NCBI RefSeq assembly: GCF_041929235.1
Contig: NZ_JBHFNP010000349.1
Span: 1-64,000 of the forward strand
Length of the DNA: 64,000 nt
Origin: Microseira sp041929235
GTDB lineage: Bacteria > Cyanobacteriota > Cyanobacteriia > Cyanobacteriales > Aerosakkonemataceae
Direction of reading: 5' to 3'
The position numbers and the translations under genes were made by a program. Shown here piece by piece: positions 35,035-45,348 of the stretch (positions are counted from its first letter, which is position 1; the number at the start of each line of letters is the position of its first letter). Below the pieces are notes generated by a model. That model ran no database searches. It was not told where the DNA came from and saw nothing but the letters and a program-made list of their open reading frames with translations.

Positions 35035-37182
35035 CTACCTCAAGGACTCGTTAACAGGGACATGTATGCCTTCTTTAATCAAAGTCTCGCGCTCTTTAAC
35101 GGGAGACCAGCCAAGCTGACGCTCCGCCTTGGAGGAATCGAACGCAGCAGCAAAGCTGCGACCCTCAAAATCAGCATAGCTGGGGAACGCAGCATTGGGG
35201 TCGCGTCCGATGCTTTTGATTGCCCACTTGGCGATCGCCGACGTGTAAACCCTCCAAGCCGCCGTAGGCACGCGGCGCAACTTAATGCCAGCCTTATGCT
35301 CGAACTCATCGAGATATTCGTTGGCGGTAATACAGGCAGTGCTGGTGAGATTATAAGATTCACCCTCGATTCCGGGTACGTTAATCGCCCTCACCATTGC
35401 ATCGGCTACATCATCCACTAGCACGATCGGGAGTGGATTGTTGCCATCACCGTACAGGCTGCACACCGAACTGTAAGGCCAAGCGGCAATGCCCCAGTGG
35501 TAGGGACTACCACCGCTACCGAGTACGACGCCTGGGCGGAAGATGACCAAGGGCAGACCTTTTTGGCGGTGAAGTTCGAGCAGCGAGCGCTCGTTCTCTA
35601 CTTTAGATCGCCCATAGGGGGCGGCGCGCATTATACCCGCGTTAGGCTCGGTTTCTTCGGTGATGGTCGCAGCGTTTTTACCTGCATAGTAAATCGCAAT
35701 CGACGATGCGTAGAACAACCGCTTGACTCCACGTTCCAGGCACAATTCGCCAACTTTGCGCGTAGGTTCAACATCAGATTTAAGAAACTCGCTCCAGGTT
35801 TTCCCGTTGCCCCGCGCTAAATGGTAAACATAATCTATCCCATCGAGTGCCGCCTCTACTGCTTTGGGATCGGTGAAGTCGCCCTTGACAATTTCCACCT
35901 GAAGGTTTTGTAATTCCGGCGGGCAGCTACTGGGATTGCGGGCGAGTATCCGCACCCCATAACCATCCTGGCGCAGGCGGCGAACCAACGCCCGACCGAT
36001 GAAACCCGTACCGCCGAGGACAAGTACTGTAGATTTTGGCGCGGGAGGCTCTACCAAGGGGCTGGGAACCGATAGTGTTTTCTCAGGCATCGGCACATCG
36101 GTTTCCCGTGCCACCCACTCTGCCAGTGCCACCGCCGCCTCGCCAATTGCCGGATCGACTCGCTCGTCCAGCTTACCTCCCCGACCGTTATAAAAGCTCT
36201 CAACCGTCCGCGCGATGCTGTAGGGAAATGGCTTCGCTGCCTTGAATAGACCCATCTTGGATAGCACCGAGTTACCCAAAGTGCCGCCTGCTTGGAGTAG
36301 CGAGTCCCTGGCTGTTGTGGCTACATTAGCGAAGCGATCGAGATCGAGTAGATAAGGTGTATGCTCTTGGCAAACATAGGTGTTGTTCTCGAAGTCAACC
36401 CGTGCTGCTGCGTTCGTTCCTCTCACGTGGATGTAGTGTTCCGCGTATCCATCAATAAACGAAAAACGCAGCCGGATACTGGTATTACCCTTCCATCCCC
36501 GAATCTCCCAACGACGGTAAAACTCTAGCCCTTGAGGCAGTTCTAGCTTGTCGCGCACATCGACCGAGAGCGAGTCGGGTTGACCCAAAAGATGAACCAG
36601 GTGGGCGAAGGAGTGGGGAGCCACCTCGAATAAAATATTCTTTGGTGTTTGGAGCATCCAGGCTCCAAACGGCCCGCCCTTAAGCTGTCCCAGCTCTTTA
36701 TTCCATACGATGTCCACCTGATCGATCTGCCCTAACCGACCGCTACGCAGATCGGACACCAACTTTTCATACACTGGAAAATACAGGAAATTGTGGCTGA
36801 CCCCGATTACCCGACCGGCGGCTGCGGCACGCTGGCGCAACTCCTGACAGTGGGCAACTGTGTGGCAAAGCGGCTTCTCGATCAGGGCGTCAACGCCTGC
36901 TTCGATCGCTTGGCAGGCTGTGGGAAAGTGAACGTGGGGCGGCGTCAGGATTTGGACGACATCCAACTGTTCTTGGGCTAGCATTTCGCCCAGGTCCCCA
37001 TAGACTTTGGATATCCCCTTTGCTGCGGCGAACTGCTGCGCCAGGGTGCGGTTCAAGTCGCAAATTGCTCGCACCTCAACATTGGGCAACAAGCGCAGCG
37101 CCGAGTAGTGGTAGTCACTAATATAGCCAGCGCCCAGGAGGGCGACGGCGATAGGTTTGCTATGTTTGTTGCTAGCAGCCAT
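35035..37182 (-). CDS. Fusion of Gfo/Idh/MocA oxidoreductase and NAD-dependent epimerase
   Basis: This 715-residue protein joins two enzymes. Residues about 10-365 are a Gfo/Idh/MocA oxidoreductase (GAGYIS, 18-23, for NAD binding; EKPL, 102-105, catalytic lysine). Residues about 385-715 are an extended short-chain dehydrogenase/epimerase (GGTGFIG, 390-396; YGRSK, 523-527). The fusion suggests sequential sugar-nucleotide modification without release of the intermediate. The Pro-rich linker (PSPLVEPPAPK) sits between them. It is in the exopolysaccharide locus, so the substrate is probably an NDP-sugar. Confidence 0.9.
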   Translation of the reverse strand: MAASNKHSKPIAVALLGAGYISDYHYSALRLLPNVEVRAICDLNRTLAQQFAAAKGISKVYGDLGEMLAQEQLDVVQILTPPHVHFPTACQAIEAGVDALIEKPLCHTVAHCQELRQRAAAAGRVIGVSHNFLYFPVYEKLVSDLRSGRLGQIDQVDIVWNKELGQLKGGPFGAWMLQTPKNILFEVAPHSFAHLVHLLGQPDSLSVDVRDKLELPQGLEFYRRWEIRGWKGNTSIRLRFSFIDGYAEHYIHVRGTNAAARVDFENNTYVCQEHTPYLLDLDRFANVATTARDSLLQAGGTLGNSVLSKMGLFKAAKPFPYSIARTVESFYNGRGGKLDERVDPAIGEAAVALAEWVARETDVPMPEKTLSVPSPLVEPPAPKSTVLVLGGTGFIGRALVRRLRQDGYGVRILARNPSSCPPELQNLQVEIVKGDFTDPKAVEAALDGIDYVYHLARGNGKTWSEFLKSDVEPTRKVGELCLERGVKRLFYASSIAIYYAGKNAATITEETEPNAGIMRAAPYGRSKVENERSLLELHRQKGLPLVIFRPGVVLGSGGSPYHWGIAAWPYSSVCSLYGDGNNPLPIVLVDDVADAMVRAINVPGIEGESYNLTSTACITANEYLDEFEHKAGIKLRRVPTAAWRVYTSAIAKWAIKSIGRDPNAAFPSYADFEGRSFAAAFDSSKAERQLGWSPVKERETLIKEGIHVPVNESLR

Positions 37183-37566
37183 TTTTATCTCCCAGTTGGT
37201 TGGATCGCGGGTACTTGAGCAGCCTTGTACTCAATCATTTCATGCTGTTTGTTTTGCAGGCGCGCGGTGGAACTTGACAGCGCCAAAGGCTTGAGGGAAC
37301 ACCGACATCGCGCAAGAAGGCCCCCACGCTATACTATTTTTCCATGAAAACCCCTGCCGCTGCGTTTTATCAATTGTTCGCCATGCCGACAGCGGATAGC
37401 GCCCGAAGGCCTTCGTTGCGTCCAATCGCAACTACTCCAATTTTCTCAGACAAGCTACTCAACTGAATCTCCTGTTATTAGAGCATTTTTCCGTTAATTG
37501 AATTCATCCTTGGCGATCGCTGGCTGCTTTTGAGCTTGTCTTTAATTTTTCCCATCCCTCAAGCAG
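37183..37566. other. Spacer without a gene
   Basis: 384 bases between two minus-strand genes. The only frame (37240-37431) has no protein-like quality. It probably contains the promoter of the fusion gene downstream. Confidence 0.5.
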
Positions 37567-38577
37567 CTATTTATCAGACTTGGCCTGTTTTTTCAGAAAT
37601 TCCGGAGTCTGATCCTGTTCCAGTAATCTCAGGGACCGTAAAACAGGTTTAATCATGTCTTTGACCGGCTGAGGGAATGTTTTTTTGACAAATTGGAAAA
37701 TCGGACTAGGCTTGATTTGTGCGGGATGAACTTTTTTGGGTTCATTTTCGGGAATGTCCACGTGGGGAGTTTGCTCCGTGACCGGCGAAGACAGCAGTTT
37801 CACTGGTTTGCCTTTGATCGCTACATAAGTTTTACGGTCTGTGAGGTTATTTGGCATTGTCGGAACGTAGCATTCATAGAACGACGTAAAACCGACATGG
37901 GCCACTAAATTGCTCAGGGAAGCGTGGGTCATCCACAAACTAATCGTATTATCGATCGATGCCCACAAATCTCGTTTCTTATCTTCCGCTGTTGCCTCTT
38001 CGGGGTGTTCGACATAATCCAAGCCCCAGTAGGTTTTACCTTCAAATTCGACGCTCTTGCGATCGCTCAGACTGATGAAAGTATCGAACAGGACTACTCG
38101 TTCGCAGACTTCGTAAATCTTCTTGACGAATTGGAATACATCAGGCGGTTTGAGGTGATATAGGATTCCCGAACACAACACCACATCAAACGAACTATAT
38201 TTCTCCTTGCTCAGATTACGCACGTCATCTTGATACAGATAAAGGTTATCTAGTTTGAGGTGGTGTTTGGCAAACCGTGCTTTTTCCAGGTTCGCTTCGC
38301 GGATTTCTATGCCCACTACCTCTGAGCCATGCAGGGCAAACTCAATGCCATAATGACCTTCCAGACAGGCTAAGTCTAGGACGCGGATCTGGTTCAGGGG
38401 TTTACCGACCAAATCAGAGGCTACTTGAACCAGACGGCGAAGCCGATAATCAACTTTCCCAGGCATCAGCGTGTATTGATCGTCGCCCAGGTAGATAGAC
38501 ATGGCAGTCCATTCGCCATAGGTTTCTACAACCCTATCTCTTGAAAGCGATTTATGCAAATTACTATTATAGTCCAT
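37567..38577 (-). CDS. Class I SAM methyltransferase with C-terminal tail
   Basis: This 336-residue methyltransferase has motif I VLDLACLEGHYG, post-I GIEIREANLEKARF and motif II FDVVLCSGILYHL. Beyond about residue 240 a polar tail of some 100 residues rich in Lys, Pro and Gln follows. Family members methylate sugars, lipids or small molecules; the locus suggests a polysaccharide role. The ATG at 38577 is preferred over the GTG at 38586. Confidence 0.82.
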   Translation of the reverse strand: MDYNSNLHKSLSRDRVVETYGEWTAMSIYLGDDQYTLMPGKVDYRLRRLVQVASDLVGKPLNQIRVLDLACLEGHYGIEFALHGSEVVGIEIREANLEKARFAKHHLKLDNLYLYQDDVRNLSKEKYSSFDVVLCSGILYHLKPPDVFQFVKKIYEVCERVVLFDTFISLSDRKSVEFEGKTYWGLDYVEHPEEATAEDKKRDLWASIDNTISLWMTHASLSNLVAHVGFTSFYECYVPTMPNNLTDRKTYVAIKGKPVKLLSSPVTEQTPHVDIPENEPKKVHPAQIKPSPIFQFVKKTFPQPVKDMIKPVLRSLRLLEQDQTPEFLKKQAKSDK

Positions 38578-38586
38578 TTTCTTCAC

Positions 38587-39189
38587 CAGAGCATTATCTA
38601 AATTATTTCATCCCATATATTATCTCAATCTTGTTAACCTTGCTTATTTCAAAATATTTTTTTTTTAATATACTGCATTGATTATTGTCAAAATACTTTC
38701 TTCATAATTAGAGTTATTATAATTTCACCTCCAGTGTTTCAACCCACATTCCGCACCCTGGGGTGTCACACAGCATAATTACCCATAAAACTCAATCTTT
38801 AAAGTTATAAATTATGCCTTTAAAACGGTTTTTATCCGTCAATTTACTGAAAAAAAGTATAATTTATAGCTTTAATTTTTGATAAAAATAAGTAAAAACC
38901 GATTGTGACGGTAGAGGGTGCGGAATGTGGGTTTCAATCAAGTTAGTTTTGTCTCCGCCTCATTATTATAATTCTTGCAAAAATAACTTTTTCTCTTTAG
39001 GGGCGAAGTATTTGCGATCGGAGCTTTCGGTATCATCAGGGTTTTTCTACCCAAATGCTAATTCATCCGGCACGCTGCGGCAAAGCCCTTCGCGGATTTT
39101 TGCTTGCACCTAATAATTACGCTTGGACTATTTCAAACCATGCCCTCAGCAATCAAATTTCCACTAATGACTAATGATTGCAGTTGATT
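38587..39189. other. Gene-free stretch around a MITE
   Basis: 603 bases between minus-strand genes. Apart from the MITE at 38743-38931, it is AT-rich; no gene seen. Confidence 0.5.
38743..38931. mobile_element. 189-bp MITE with TTTCAA target duplication
   Basis: CCCACATTCCGCACCCT (38743-38759) is exactly mirrored at 38915-38931. TTTCAA flanks both sides (38737-38742 and 38932-38937). The interior is AT-rich with a paired AAACGGTTTTTATCCGTCA region. No coding capacity. Confidence 0.8.
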
Positions 39190-40962
39190 TTAATTACTCT
39201 TGCAGCCCTCCCACCAGCATGAATTATTATTAATAAATTCCATCAACGCATTGTATTTAGGCGAGCCGTTTTGCTCTACATATTCTAAAGCTCCCCAGCT
39301 TCCCCATTTACTCGGTTGACCTATATCCCCCAAGTGCATAAACAGCGTTCCTCCAGCTTTTTTCCAATCATTCAGTAATTGTTTATAAAGATCGTACATT
39401 TCCTTGCGTCTATTTATTTCTATAAAAAATTTTGTCAGTTTCTCGTTATTTTCTACTCCTCCAGCACCAGCAATATGCTGACCACCTTCATAAGCAACTA
39501 ATTTAAGACCTTTCTTTTTGGCTACATCTGCGTGATATATAAAATCATTATAAACATCTGGCAAGCTATCTTTAAATCCCCCAAGTAAATTCCCGTATTT
39601 TAATTGTTTGAATGCTTTCTCAAAACCACCATCCGGTTCATTTATCCACGACTCTACTGTGCTGGAATTTTCAGGCGCACCCAAATTTCCACTGAAATAG
39701 CCAGCTGTAGCGTAAGCATCAATACCGTGTTGATAACAAGGTTTATTACCTTCTGCTACCCAATATGAGCATTCTAATGCGTAATTTTCTAAACCTTTAT
39801 ATACTCTTTGAGTACTCATGACGCAGACTACTCGATTGCTTTGATTACCAAACACTTTTTTCCACAGATCGCACATTTGAGCAGTACGCATACCATACCA
39901 TTGATAAAAAGCATCTGCTTTATCTTGCCCCCACCTAGCTTTCCCTTGTTCTAAAGCATAATGAGTTTGGGGAAATTGCCAATTCCAAACTTCATTAGAA
40001 AACTCTACATAAACTTTTAGATTAGGAGCTAAAGTCTCTTTAATTGTCTGAGCAAACTTAGTTATATATTCATCATTAGCCTGGTGTGGCATATTGAACC
40101 ACGGTTCAGCTTGGATTTTATTAGATAAAGCCACCATTATTTCTACCGGCACTCCTTTAGTTGCATAGGAAGCCGTTTCTATTCGAGGTCTGTCACGCCA
40201 TTCTTTCTGGTTTGAATTATTTGTTCCCATCCATTCCATGAAGCGCAAGGATCTAAATTTTTTGATCTTTTCTATAAAAATAGGGTTAAATATTTCAGTT
40301 TTATAATTCTTTTCATCCTCAGCCTTAACTGCTCTGATGTTACGGATATAATTCCCCGTCTTTTTGGGATCGGTAGAAGCAATGGTCAGGATTATACCGC
40401 CGCCTCCTTTTGAATCCACATCCAGCACATCCCTTCCAGGAGTTGAAGCAGCAAAATCTTTTTTGGCATCAAAACCATATTCAATCGTGCCTTCCCCATC
40501 ATACAAAACCACATATTTTCCAGAAGGATAACGATTGGGTATGTCCCTTAATAACAAAGTACTTACACGAGTATATTTAGGAGCCTCTTCAGGAGTTGGT
40601 AGAGACTTAACCCAGCCATTTTCATCTAGATTTAACAGATTATATTCCTGTGTATCCCATTCTCCATTACAGCCTGGAGATCCAGTCACGCATTGAGTAA
40701 CCCATTGTCTAGAGGATTTGAAAGCATCCAGAAAGGGCAACTGAGTTGACCAGTCAGCAATACCATTAAGACCAATTCCTAAAGGGGAATTTAAATTAGA
40801 AATATTGCTGATTTTCGCCACAGCTATCTTATTGTTTGAATTAGTATTTTGGTTGAAAAATTTATTAAACCCTGTCGAAATTTGAAGCAAAATTACACTG
40901 ATTAATATTCCAACTAAAAAGGCTAATATTTTTGTTTTTTTAAACCAATTGAATATAGACAT
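39190..40962 (-). CDS. Membrane-anchored glycoside-hydrolase-like protein
   Basis: This 590-residue protein has one N-terminal membrane helix (about 12-30) and a large extracytoplasmic part. The region at about 315-375 contains YVEFSNEVWNW, which resembles the acid/base region of clan A glycoside hydrolases, and a later EGGQH segment could hold the nucleophile. Similar proteins appear as cellulose-binding or polysaccharide-related proteins in cyanobacterial exopolysaccharide loci. AT-rich codon use. A four-cysteine tail near the end (CWWEGC) may form disulfides. Enzyme activity is not proven. Confidence 0.75.
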   Translation of the reverse strand: MSIFNWFKKTKILAFLVGILISVILLQISTGFNKFFNQNTNSNNKIAVAKISNISNLNSPLGIGLNGIADWSTQLPFLDAFKSSRQWVTQCVTGSPGCNGEWDTQEYNLLNLDENGWVKSLPTPEEAPKYTRVSTLLLRDIPNRYPSGKYVVLYDGEGTIEYGFDAKKDFAASTPGRDVLDVDSKGGGGIILTIASTDPKKTGNYIRNIRAVKAEDEKNYKTEIFNPIFIEKIKKFRSLRFMEWMGTNNSNQKEWRDRPRIETASYATKGVPVEIMVALSNKIQAEPWFNMPHQANDEYITKFAQTIKETLAPNLKVYVEFSNEVWNWQFPQTHYALEQGKARWGQDKADAFYQWYGMRTAQMCDLWKKVFGNQSNRVVCVMSTQRVYKGLENYALECSYWVAEGNKPCYQHGIDAYATAGYFSGNLGAPENSSTVESWINEPDGGFEKAFKQLKYGNLLGGFKDSLPDVYNDFIYHADVAKKKGLKLVAYEGGQHIAGAGGVENNEKLTKFFIEINRRKEMYDLYKQLLNDWKKAGGTLFMHLGDIGQPSKWGSWGALEYVEQNGSPKYNALMEFINNNSCWWEGCKSN

Positions 40963-41013
40963 AGATTTAACTACCTTGGCAGTTATAGGTTGACCTCAAG
41001 TCAGTCAATTAGA

Positions 41014-42414
41014 CTAGTTTGGTCTTGCTTGAGCCAGGGAACGCCTGGATGGAGATAAGCGCGTTCCCCTAACCTGATTGGTTCTTGCCTCTTTCAGCAC
41101 CAGCCCTGATATTGCCCCACTGATAAGCGCAAACACCGGGTTAGTCATGGCATTGATGATACAGTCGAGCATGTACAAAATCAAGGCCACCGCCAGCACA
41201 GCTGCGGGTGCTACTTTGGGGTGAAACCAAGTACTAGCGGGATAGCGTAATATAAACAAGCTCGCAGGAGGTAGTAACATGGATGCTGTTATGCTAACCA
41301 GCCCGACCACACCGTTGACACCAAACACAATAATCCACAAGCTGTCGGTAACTGATTTATCTACCAAATCTCCTTTCCAGTCCCGTGTCCAAACACGGTT
41401 GCGTCCGAATCCTCCCCAGCCAAAAATTATCCTCTGCCTTGCCCTCTCTGACAGGGGTATTTCCTGATCGAGTCTAAACTTTAACGATTCGGCTCGTTCT
41501 TCATTAGTTATCTTGACCGCCATGTCATAAATTTGCTCGCCAGAAACAGTTCCGGTTACTCCTTGGTACAGGTAAAGTGACATGCCTAATATTAGAAGCA
41601 ACACCGGAATGGCGGTACGCAACCAACTGGAAGAAAATAGCAGGACGATCCCTAATACCAGCAAAATGTACGCACCAGAGGATTTGCACAAGACAAAGGT
41701 GATTAGCATAACAATTACCAGCCTTTGGATTGGTATGTTCCAGACATGCTTGATGGTTCCACTTTTCCAAAGCCAAATCCCAGTCAGTGTTGCAGCCATC
41801 ATCCACGCGGCCACCATAAGACCGTGGTTCATAAACACCATCGGCCTAAATCCCCCTGCACGCATTGATTGAATAAAGTACTCCACTCCACCAGGGTAGT
41901 AGCCGTAAATCGTTAGGTGCAGTTGCGGGCTGAGGCGTACTTCATATATGCACAGAGGAACATAGGCTAGCCCGCCGATGAAAACACCAATTGCTAGCTG
42001 GCGCAGCCCCGCCAGATTAGCAAGATATATCCGCCCCAGAAAATAGGGCACTCCCCAGGTCATAGTTTGATCGAGAACAGCGGAAAATCCATTGTACAAA
42101 CCCAGGTCGTTAGCGATCGATGAAGGCAACGGGCATAGGCACCAACTTAGCATCGGCAGGTCAAGCCAACCGAATTTAAACGAAGTAATCCGTCCCGCAT
42201 CGTATATCACGGTTGCCAACAAAATGCCGTAACAAGTTGCGTTCATCTTGGTGATGTCTGGGATGCCCGGTAAGGTATAGTTGATTACTGGGAGAAACAG
42301 CCATGCCGCGATAAAACTCACAATTACTGCCCGCTGAGGCGGAAACCGTTGGAACAAATAAAGAACGGTTGGAATCCAGGCAATTACAACGAGTAAAGCT
42401 ATGGGACTATACAT
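41014..42414 (-). CDS. O-antigen polymerase/ligase-like membrane protein (Wzy-like)
   Basis: This 466-residue integral membrane protein has about ten predicted helices and one long loop (about 275-340) rich in charged residues. Such topology matches the Wzy/WaaL family (O-antigen ligase domain, Wzy_C). It probably polymerises repeat units outside the membrane after flipping by the Wzx-like protein at 43938. The sequence signature is topological rather than by catalytic residue, so polymerase versus ligase is not settled. Confidence 0.8.
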   Translation of the reverse strand: MYSPIALLVVIAWIPTVLYLFQRFPPQRAVIVSFIAAWLFLPVINYTLPGIPDITKMNATCYGILLATVIYDAGRITSFKFGWLDLPMLSWCLCPLPSSIANDLGLYNGFSAVLDQTMTWGVPYFLGRIYLANLAGLRQLAIGVFIGGLAYVPLCIYEVRLSPQLHLTIYGYYPGGVEYFIQSMRAGGFRPMVFMNHGLMVAAWMMAATLTGIWLWKSGTIKHVWNIPIQRLVIVMLITFVLCKSSGAYILLVLGIVLLFSSSWLRTAIPVLLLILGMSLYLYQGVTGTVSGEQIYDMAVKITNEERAESLKFRLDQEIPLSERARQRIIFGWGGFGRNRVWTRDWKGDLVDKSVTDSLWIIVFGVNGVVGLVSITASMLLPPASLFILRYPASTWFHPKVAPAAVLAVALILYMLDCIINAMTNPVFALISGAISGLVLKEARTNQVRGTRLSPSRRSLAQARPN

Positions 42415-42560
42415 AGGTATGGGCTTCGTTTGGCACGACCTTAAAAACTAAGTTAACTGAATGAGTAATCTTTTTCATCAAAGCTTAAACATTTTTAAAA
42501 GCCACCTACCCTGCCTTGTCTAGTTTTGATATTTTGGGAATATGAGCGTTTAATTAAGTT

Positions 42561-43544
42561 TTATGCTTTGTATAAGTAGAAACCTGCTGCATCACCATCT
42601 TTCTCCTTGTTTAGTTGCTTAGCCATAGAATTAAAGTCATCAATTTGTTCTTTTGAAAACATAGATTTATCGGGATTTACAGCATAAGATGCACTCTCCG
42701 TTATGGCTATATTTCCAAGAATCTGTTCGCTGCCCCAAAACTGAAAAGCGTGCGAGTCAAATACGATATCCGCAATTTTAAACCCAGCTTTATTTGCCAA
42801 TATTTCCATACTTTTAGTCGTATGTAAAAAAAAGTGCCGCGGCGCATCAATTTGAACCCAATTAACGCCATATTTTCGCCAAGCAAAAGAAGAAGCTACA
42901 GGAATTCTAATTAAAACATATCTATTTTTATTCACAATACGATATAATTCTTTTAACACAGATAAAGGCTGGGGCATATGTTCAAAAGCATGGTTCAACA
43001 TAATAAAGTCAAACGAACCTTCTATCTCGTGTAAGTACTTCTTAAGAACCTTAACACCGTTTTCATAAAAAATATCACTTTTGATAAAGGGATCGACACC
43101 TGTAAGGTTAGTAAATCCATCCGAGCGCATCTGGAGTAGAAGGTTTCCAGAACCACAACCTACGTCTAAAATTTCTGATTCTAGCGGTAATTGTAATTTT
43201 CTGAACCATTCGTAATAATCCGCCATGGGTGTTTTATATATTTTTATTAGGATTTTTGAAAGCAAAATCCCGATTTCTTTATTTCCATAAATAAGATATT
43301 TCATCCTCTGACGCTTGAGAAATGACTCTATGGAGTTTACCTTTGAATCTGATGTAATTTCTTGAAAAGAGTAAAAATTATCCGGGTAGTATTTTGACAG
43401 AGCTTCCGGTATTTCTTTAATTTGTATGCATCCACATTCGGCACATTCAAAATATTCAAATTCATCTCTGAATCCAAACATCATTTCTTTGACAACATAA
43501 GTTTTATTGCCATTTTTATTTTTACAAATTGCACAAACATTCAT
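42561..43544 (-). CDS. SAM methyltransferase with N-terminal zinc-binding motif
   Basis: This 327-residue protein has an N-terminal Cys-x2-Cys (CAIC) and CAECGC, giving a zinc-finger-like head as in some sugar C-methyltransferases. The SAM domain reads ILDVGCGSGNLLL (motif I) and FDFIMLNHAFEHM. I start at ATG 43544 because a GGAGG site lies 5 bases before it; the ATG at 43556 is an alternative. The codon use is AT-rich. It belongs to the exopolysaccharide locus and may C-methylate an NDP-sugar. Confidence 0.82.
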   Translation of the reverse strand: MNVCAICKNKNGNKTYVVKEMMFGFRDEFEYFECAECGCIQIKEIPEALSKYYPDNFYSFQEITSDSKVNSIESFLKRQRMKYLIYGNKEIGILLSKILIKIYKTPMADYYEWFRKLQLPLESEILDVGCGSGNLLLQMRSDGFTNLTGVDPFIKSDIFYENGVKVLKKYLHEIEGSFDFIMLNHAFEHMPQPLSVLKELYRIVNKNRYVLIRIPVASSFAWRKYGVNWVQIDAPRHFFLHTTKSMEILANKAGFKIADIVFDSHAFQFWGSEQILGNIAITESASYAVNPDKSMFSKEQIDDFNSMAKQLNKEKDGDAAGFYLYKA

Positions 43545-43556
43545 TTCAGCCTCCAT

Positions 43557-43937
43557 CCAGATTACATGGTTTTATTTTTTAATAATATTTTTTCATAGTC
43601 TTTTAGACATTCTCTCAACACCGCCTACGCACTTTCGTTAATATCTCCACCATTTTTTGGCAATTTGTTCGTTTTTTATATATAAATCAGATTTAAATAT
43701 ATTATATTTAATATCCTTTCCGCTAGCATCGGTTGTGTAAAATTCCGTTCTTGCTCCCTCTCCCTGATGGGAAAGGGGCATCTGGTGTTAGCACAGCGGC
43801 AAGTAGTGCGGGTGATACGCTACCGATACAAGCGGACATGATATTAATCAAAAAATTAGTCTTTTCCCAGCCATTTTTATGCTCGCTAATTGAGAGGTTT
43901 TTGTTCATGCTAGTACCTTTATATATATTTTTCCGAC
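43557..43937. other. Spacer with the right end of a family-2-type MITE
   Basis: 381 bases with no gene. At 43832-43844 is GCGGACATGATATTA, matching the right ends of the elements at 19387 and 20481, but no matching left end was found, so it may be a decayed copy. Confidence 0.45.
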
Positions 43938-45284
43938 TCATTGAATAAGTATTTGGTTTATAGGAAGCCCCCAACCTAAAATGTATCGCACTAGCACCAC
44001 AGAGCTTAGTAATAGCAAAAACAGCACAGTTGCCACAATATCCTGTCCCAAACAAATCAGCCCTTCACGCCAAAGACCGTACATGTTTACCGCGTACAGA
44101 GGCAGATCGTAAAACGCGATTACGAACATAGCCCCAACTAGTTTAAATTGGGAAAATGCAACAGGTAAACCAATAGCAATAGTCATAAAAGCCAACAGGG
44201 ATCCTGGAGGATTATAGCGAGCGTTTCCCAGAGCTAAAAGCGCGGGAAAGGTTGTAAAATAAAGCGAGGTATGCCATATCCCCAGAGCAATAATCGGCAC
44301 CATCCAACCCGCCTCGTGGTAATTGCTTTTATACAATATAAAAACCAGGCGATCGCCAAAGCCGATCAGCAACGACAAGCCTGCGGCTAAAGCGACAAGC
44401 ATAAGTCTGCGGCTCTTGATAATTTTGGCTCGAAACGTTTCGCGAGGCAAGTCAGCAAGCTTGGCAAAAGATGGAAAAATCACTTTGTTACTGAGAGCTA
44501 AAATGACTTGGCGCGGTATGTCGGCAAGGGTAAAAGCAATGCCGTAAATCCCCAGCATTTCAAGCGAGATTAATTTGCCTAAAATCATCCTATCCGATTG
44601 GGAAACGAAAAAATATAGAGCTGTTGAAACGAATATCCACTTCCCAAACGAAAAAATACTTTTGACTGCATCTCGCTCCCAGGCAAAGCGGTTAGGTTGT
44701 TCTGGAAATAAACGATGGCTCCAAACCATTTGAACCAATGCCGATGCAAAACCCCCGGTTACCATAGCCCAGACTGTAGGATTGTAATAAGCGCAGACAA
44801 TCGTTACAGCCATCGACGTAATTTGTCCCGCTAACTCATAAATTGCCAATTTACCAATCGCCACTTCGCGGTTGAGGGTAAACAAGGCAGTAGAGTTGAA
44901 TCCAGAGATAATTGCGTTCAAACCAACTACCGGCAGCAACAACAACAGCCTGGGTTCATTGTAGAATTGGGCAGCAGGCTCAGCAAGCAAAAGGCTACCA
45001 ACCCAGAGACAAACGCCGCGAACCACCTGTATTGTCCAAGCCGTGTTGAGAAAAGCTGGGTCATCCCCGCGCTTATTCTGAATGATGCTCGGACCGATGC
45101 CAACATCTGAGAACAGGTGCAGCCCGGTGATGAAAACATAAACTAAGTTTATCAGGCCGTATGCTTCTGGCAAGAGCAGGCGAGTCAGGATCAAGTTACT
45201 GCCAAGTCGCAGCATCATACTCATCCCGTAGGCAGCAAATGTCCAAACTGCCCCGCGAATAGCAAGCGCTTTAATTGATGACAC
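43938..45284 (-). CDS. Polysaccharide flippase (Wzx/PST family)
   Basis: This is a protein of about 448 residues with 12-14 predicted membrane helices. The first helix (GAVWTFAAYGMSMMLRLGSN) and the LLPEAYGLINL block are typical of the PST branch of the MOP flippases, which move lipid-linked repeat units across the membrane. The frame starts at TTG 45311; a GTG at 45284 is more likely. It lies between the GT4 gene and the methyltransferase on the same strand, in the exopolysaccharide locus. Confidence 0.88.
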   Translation of the reverse strand: MSSIKALAIRGAVWTFAAYGMSMMLRLGSNLILTRLLLPEAYGLINLVYVFITGLHLFSDVGIGPSIIQNKRGDDPAFLNTAWTIQVVRGVCLWVGSLLLAEPAAQFYNEPRLLLLLPVVGLNAIISGFNSTALFTLNREVAIGKLAIYELAGQITSMAVTIVCAYYNPTVWAMVTGGFASALVQMVWSHRLFPEQPNRFAWERDAVKSIFSFGKWIFVSTALYFFVSQSDRMILGKLISLEMLGIYGIAFTLADIPRQVILALSNKVIFPSFAKLADLPRETFRAKIIKSRRLMLVALAAGLSLLIGFGDRLVFILYKSNYHEAGWMVPIIALGIWHTSLYFTTFPALLALGNARYNPPGSLLAFMTIAIGLPVAFSQFKLVGAMFVIAFYDLPLYAVNMYGLWREGLICLGQDIVATVLFLLLLSSVVLVRYILGWGLPINQILIQ

Positions 45285-45348
45285 GATCCGATCTCCGAGT
45301 GGGGAAACCAAACTTGTGGGGGAGCAATGTATTTTTACGCATCAGTAC

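Noticed and set aside
43723..44055. 110-residue minus-strand frame
   Set aside because: Overlaps the flippase C-terminus and a MITE end; no family features.
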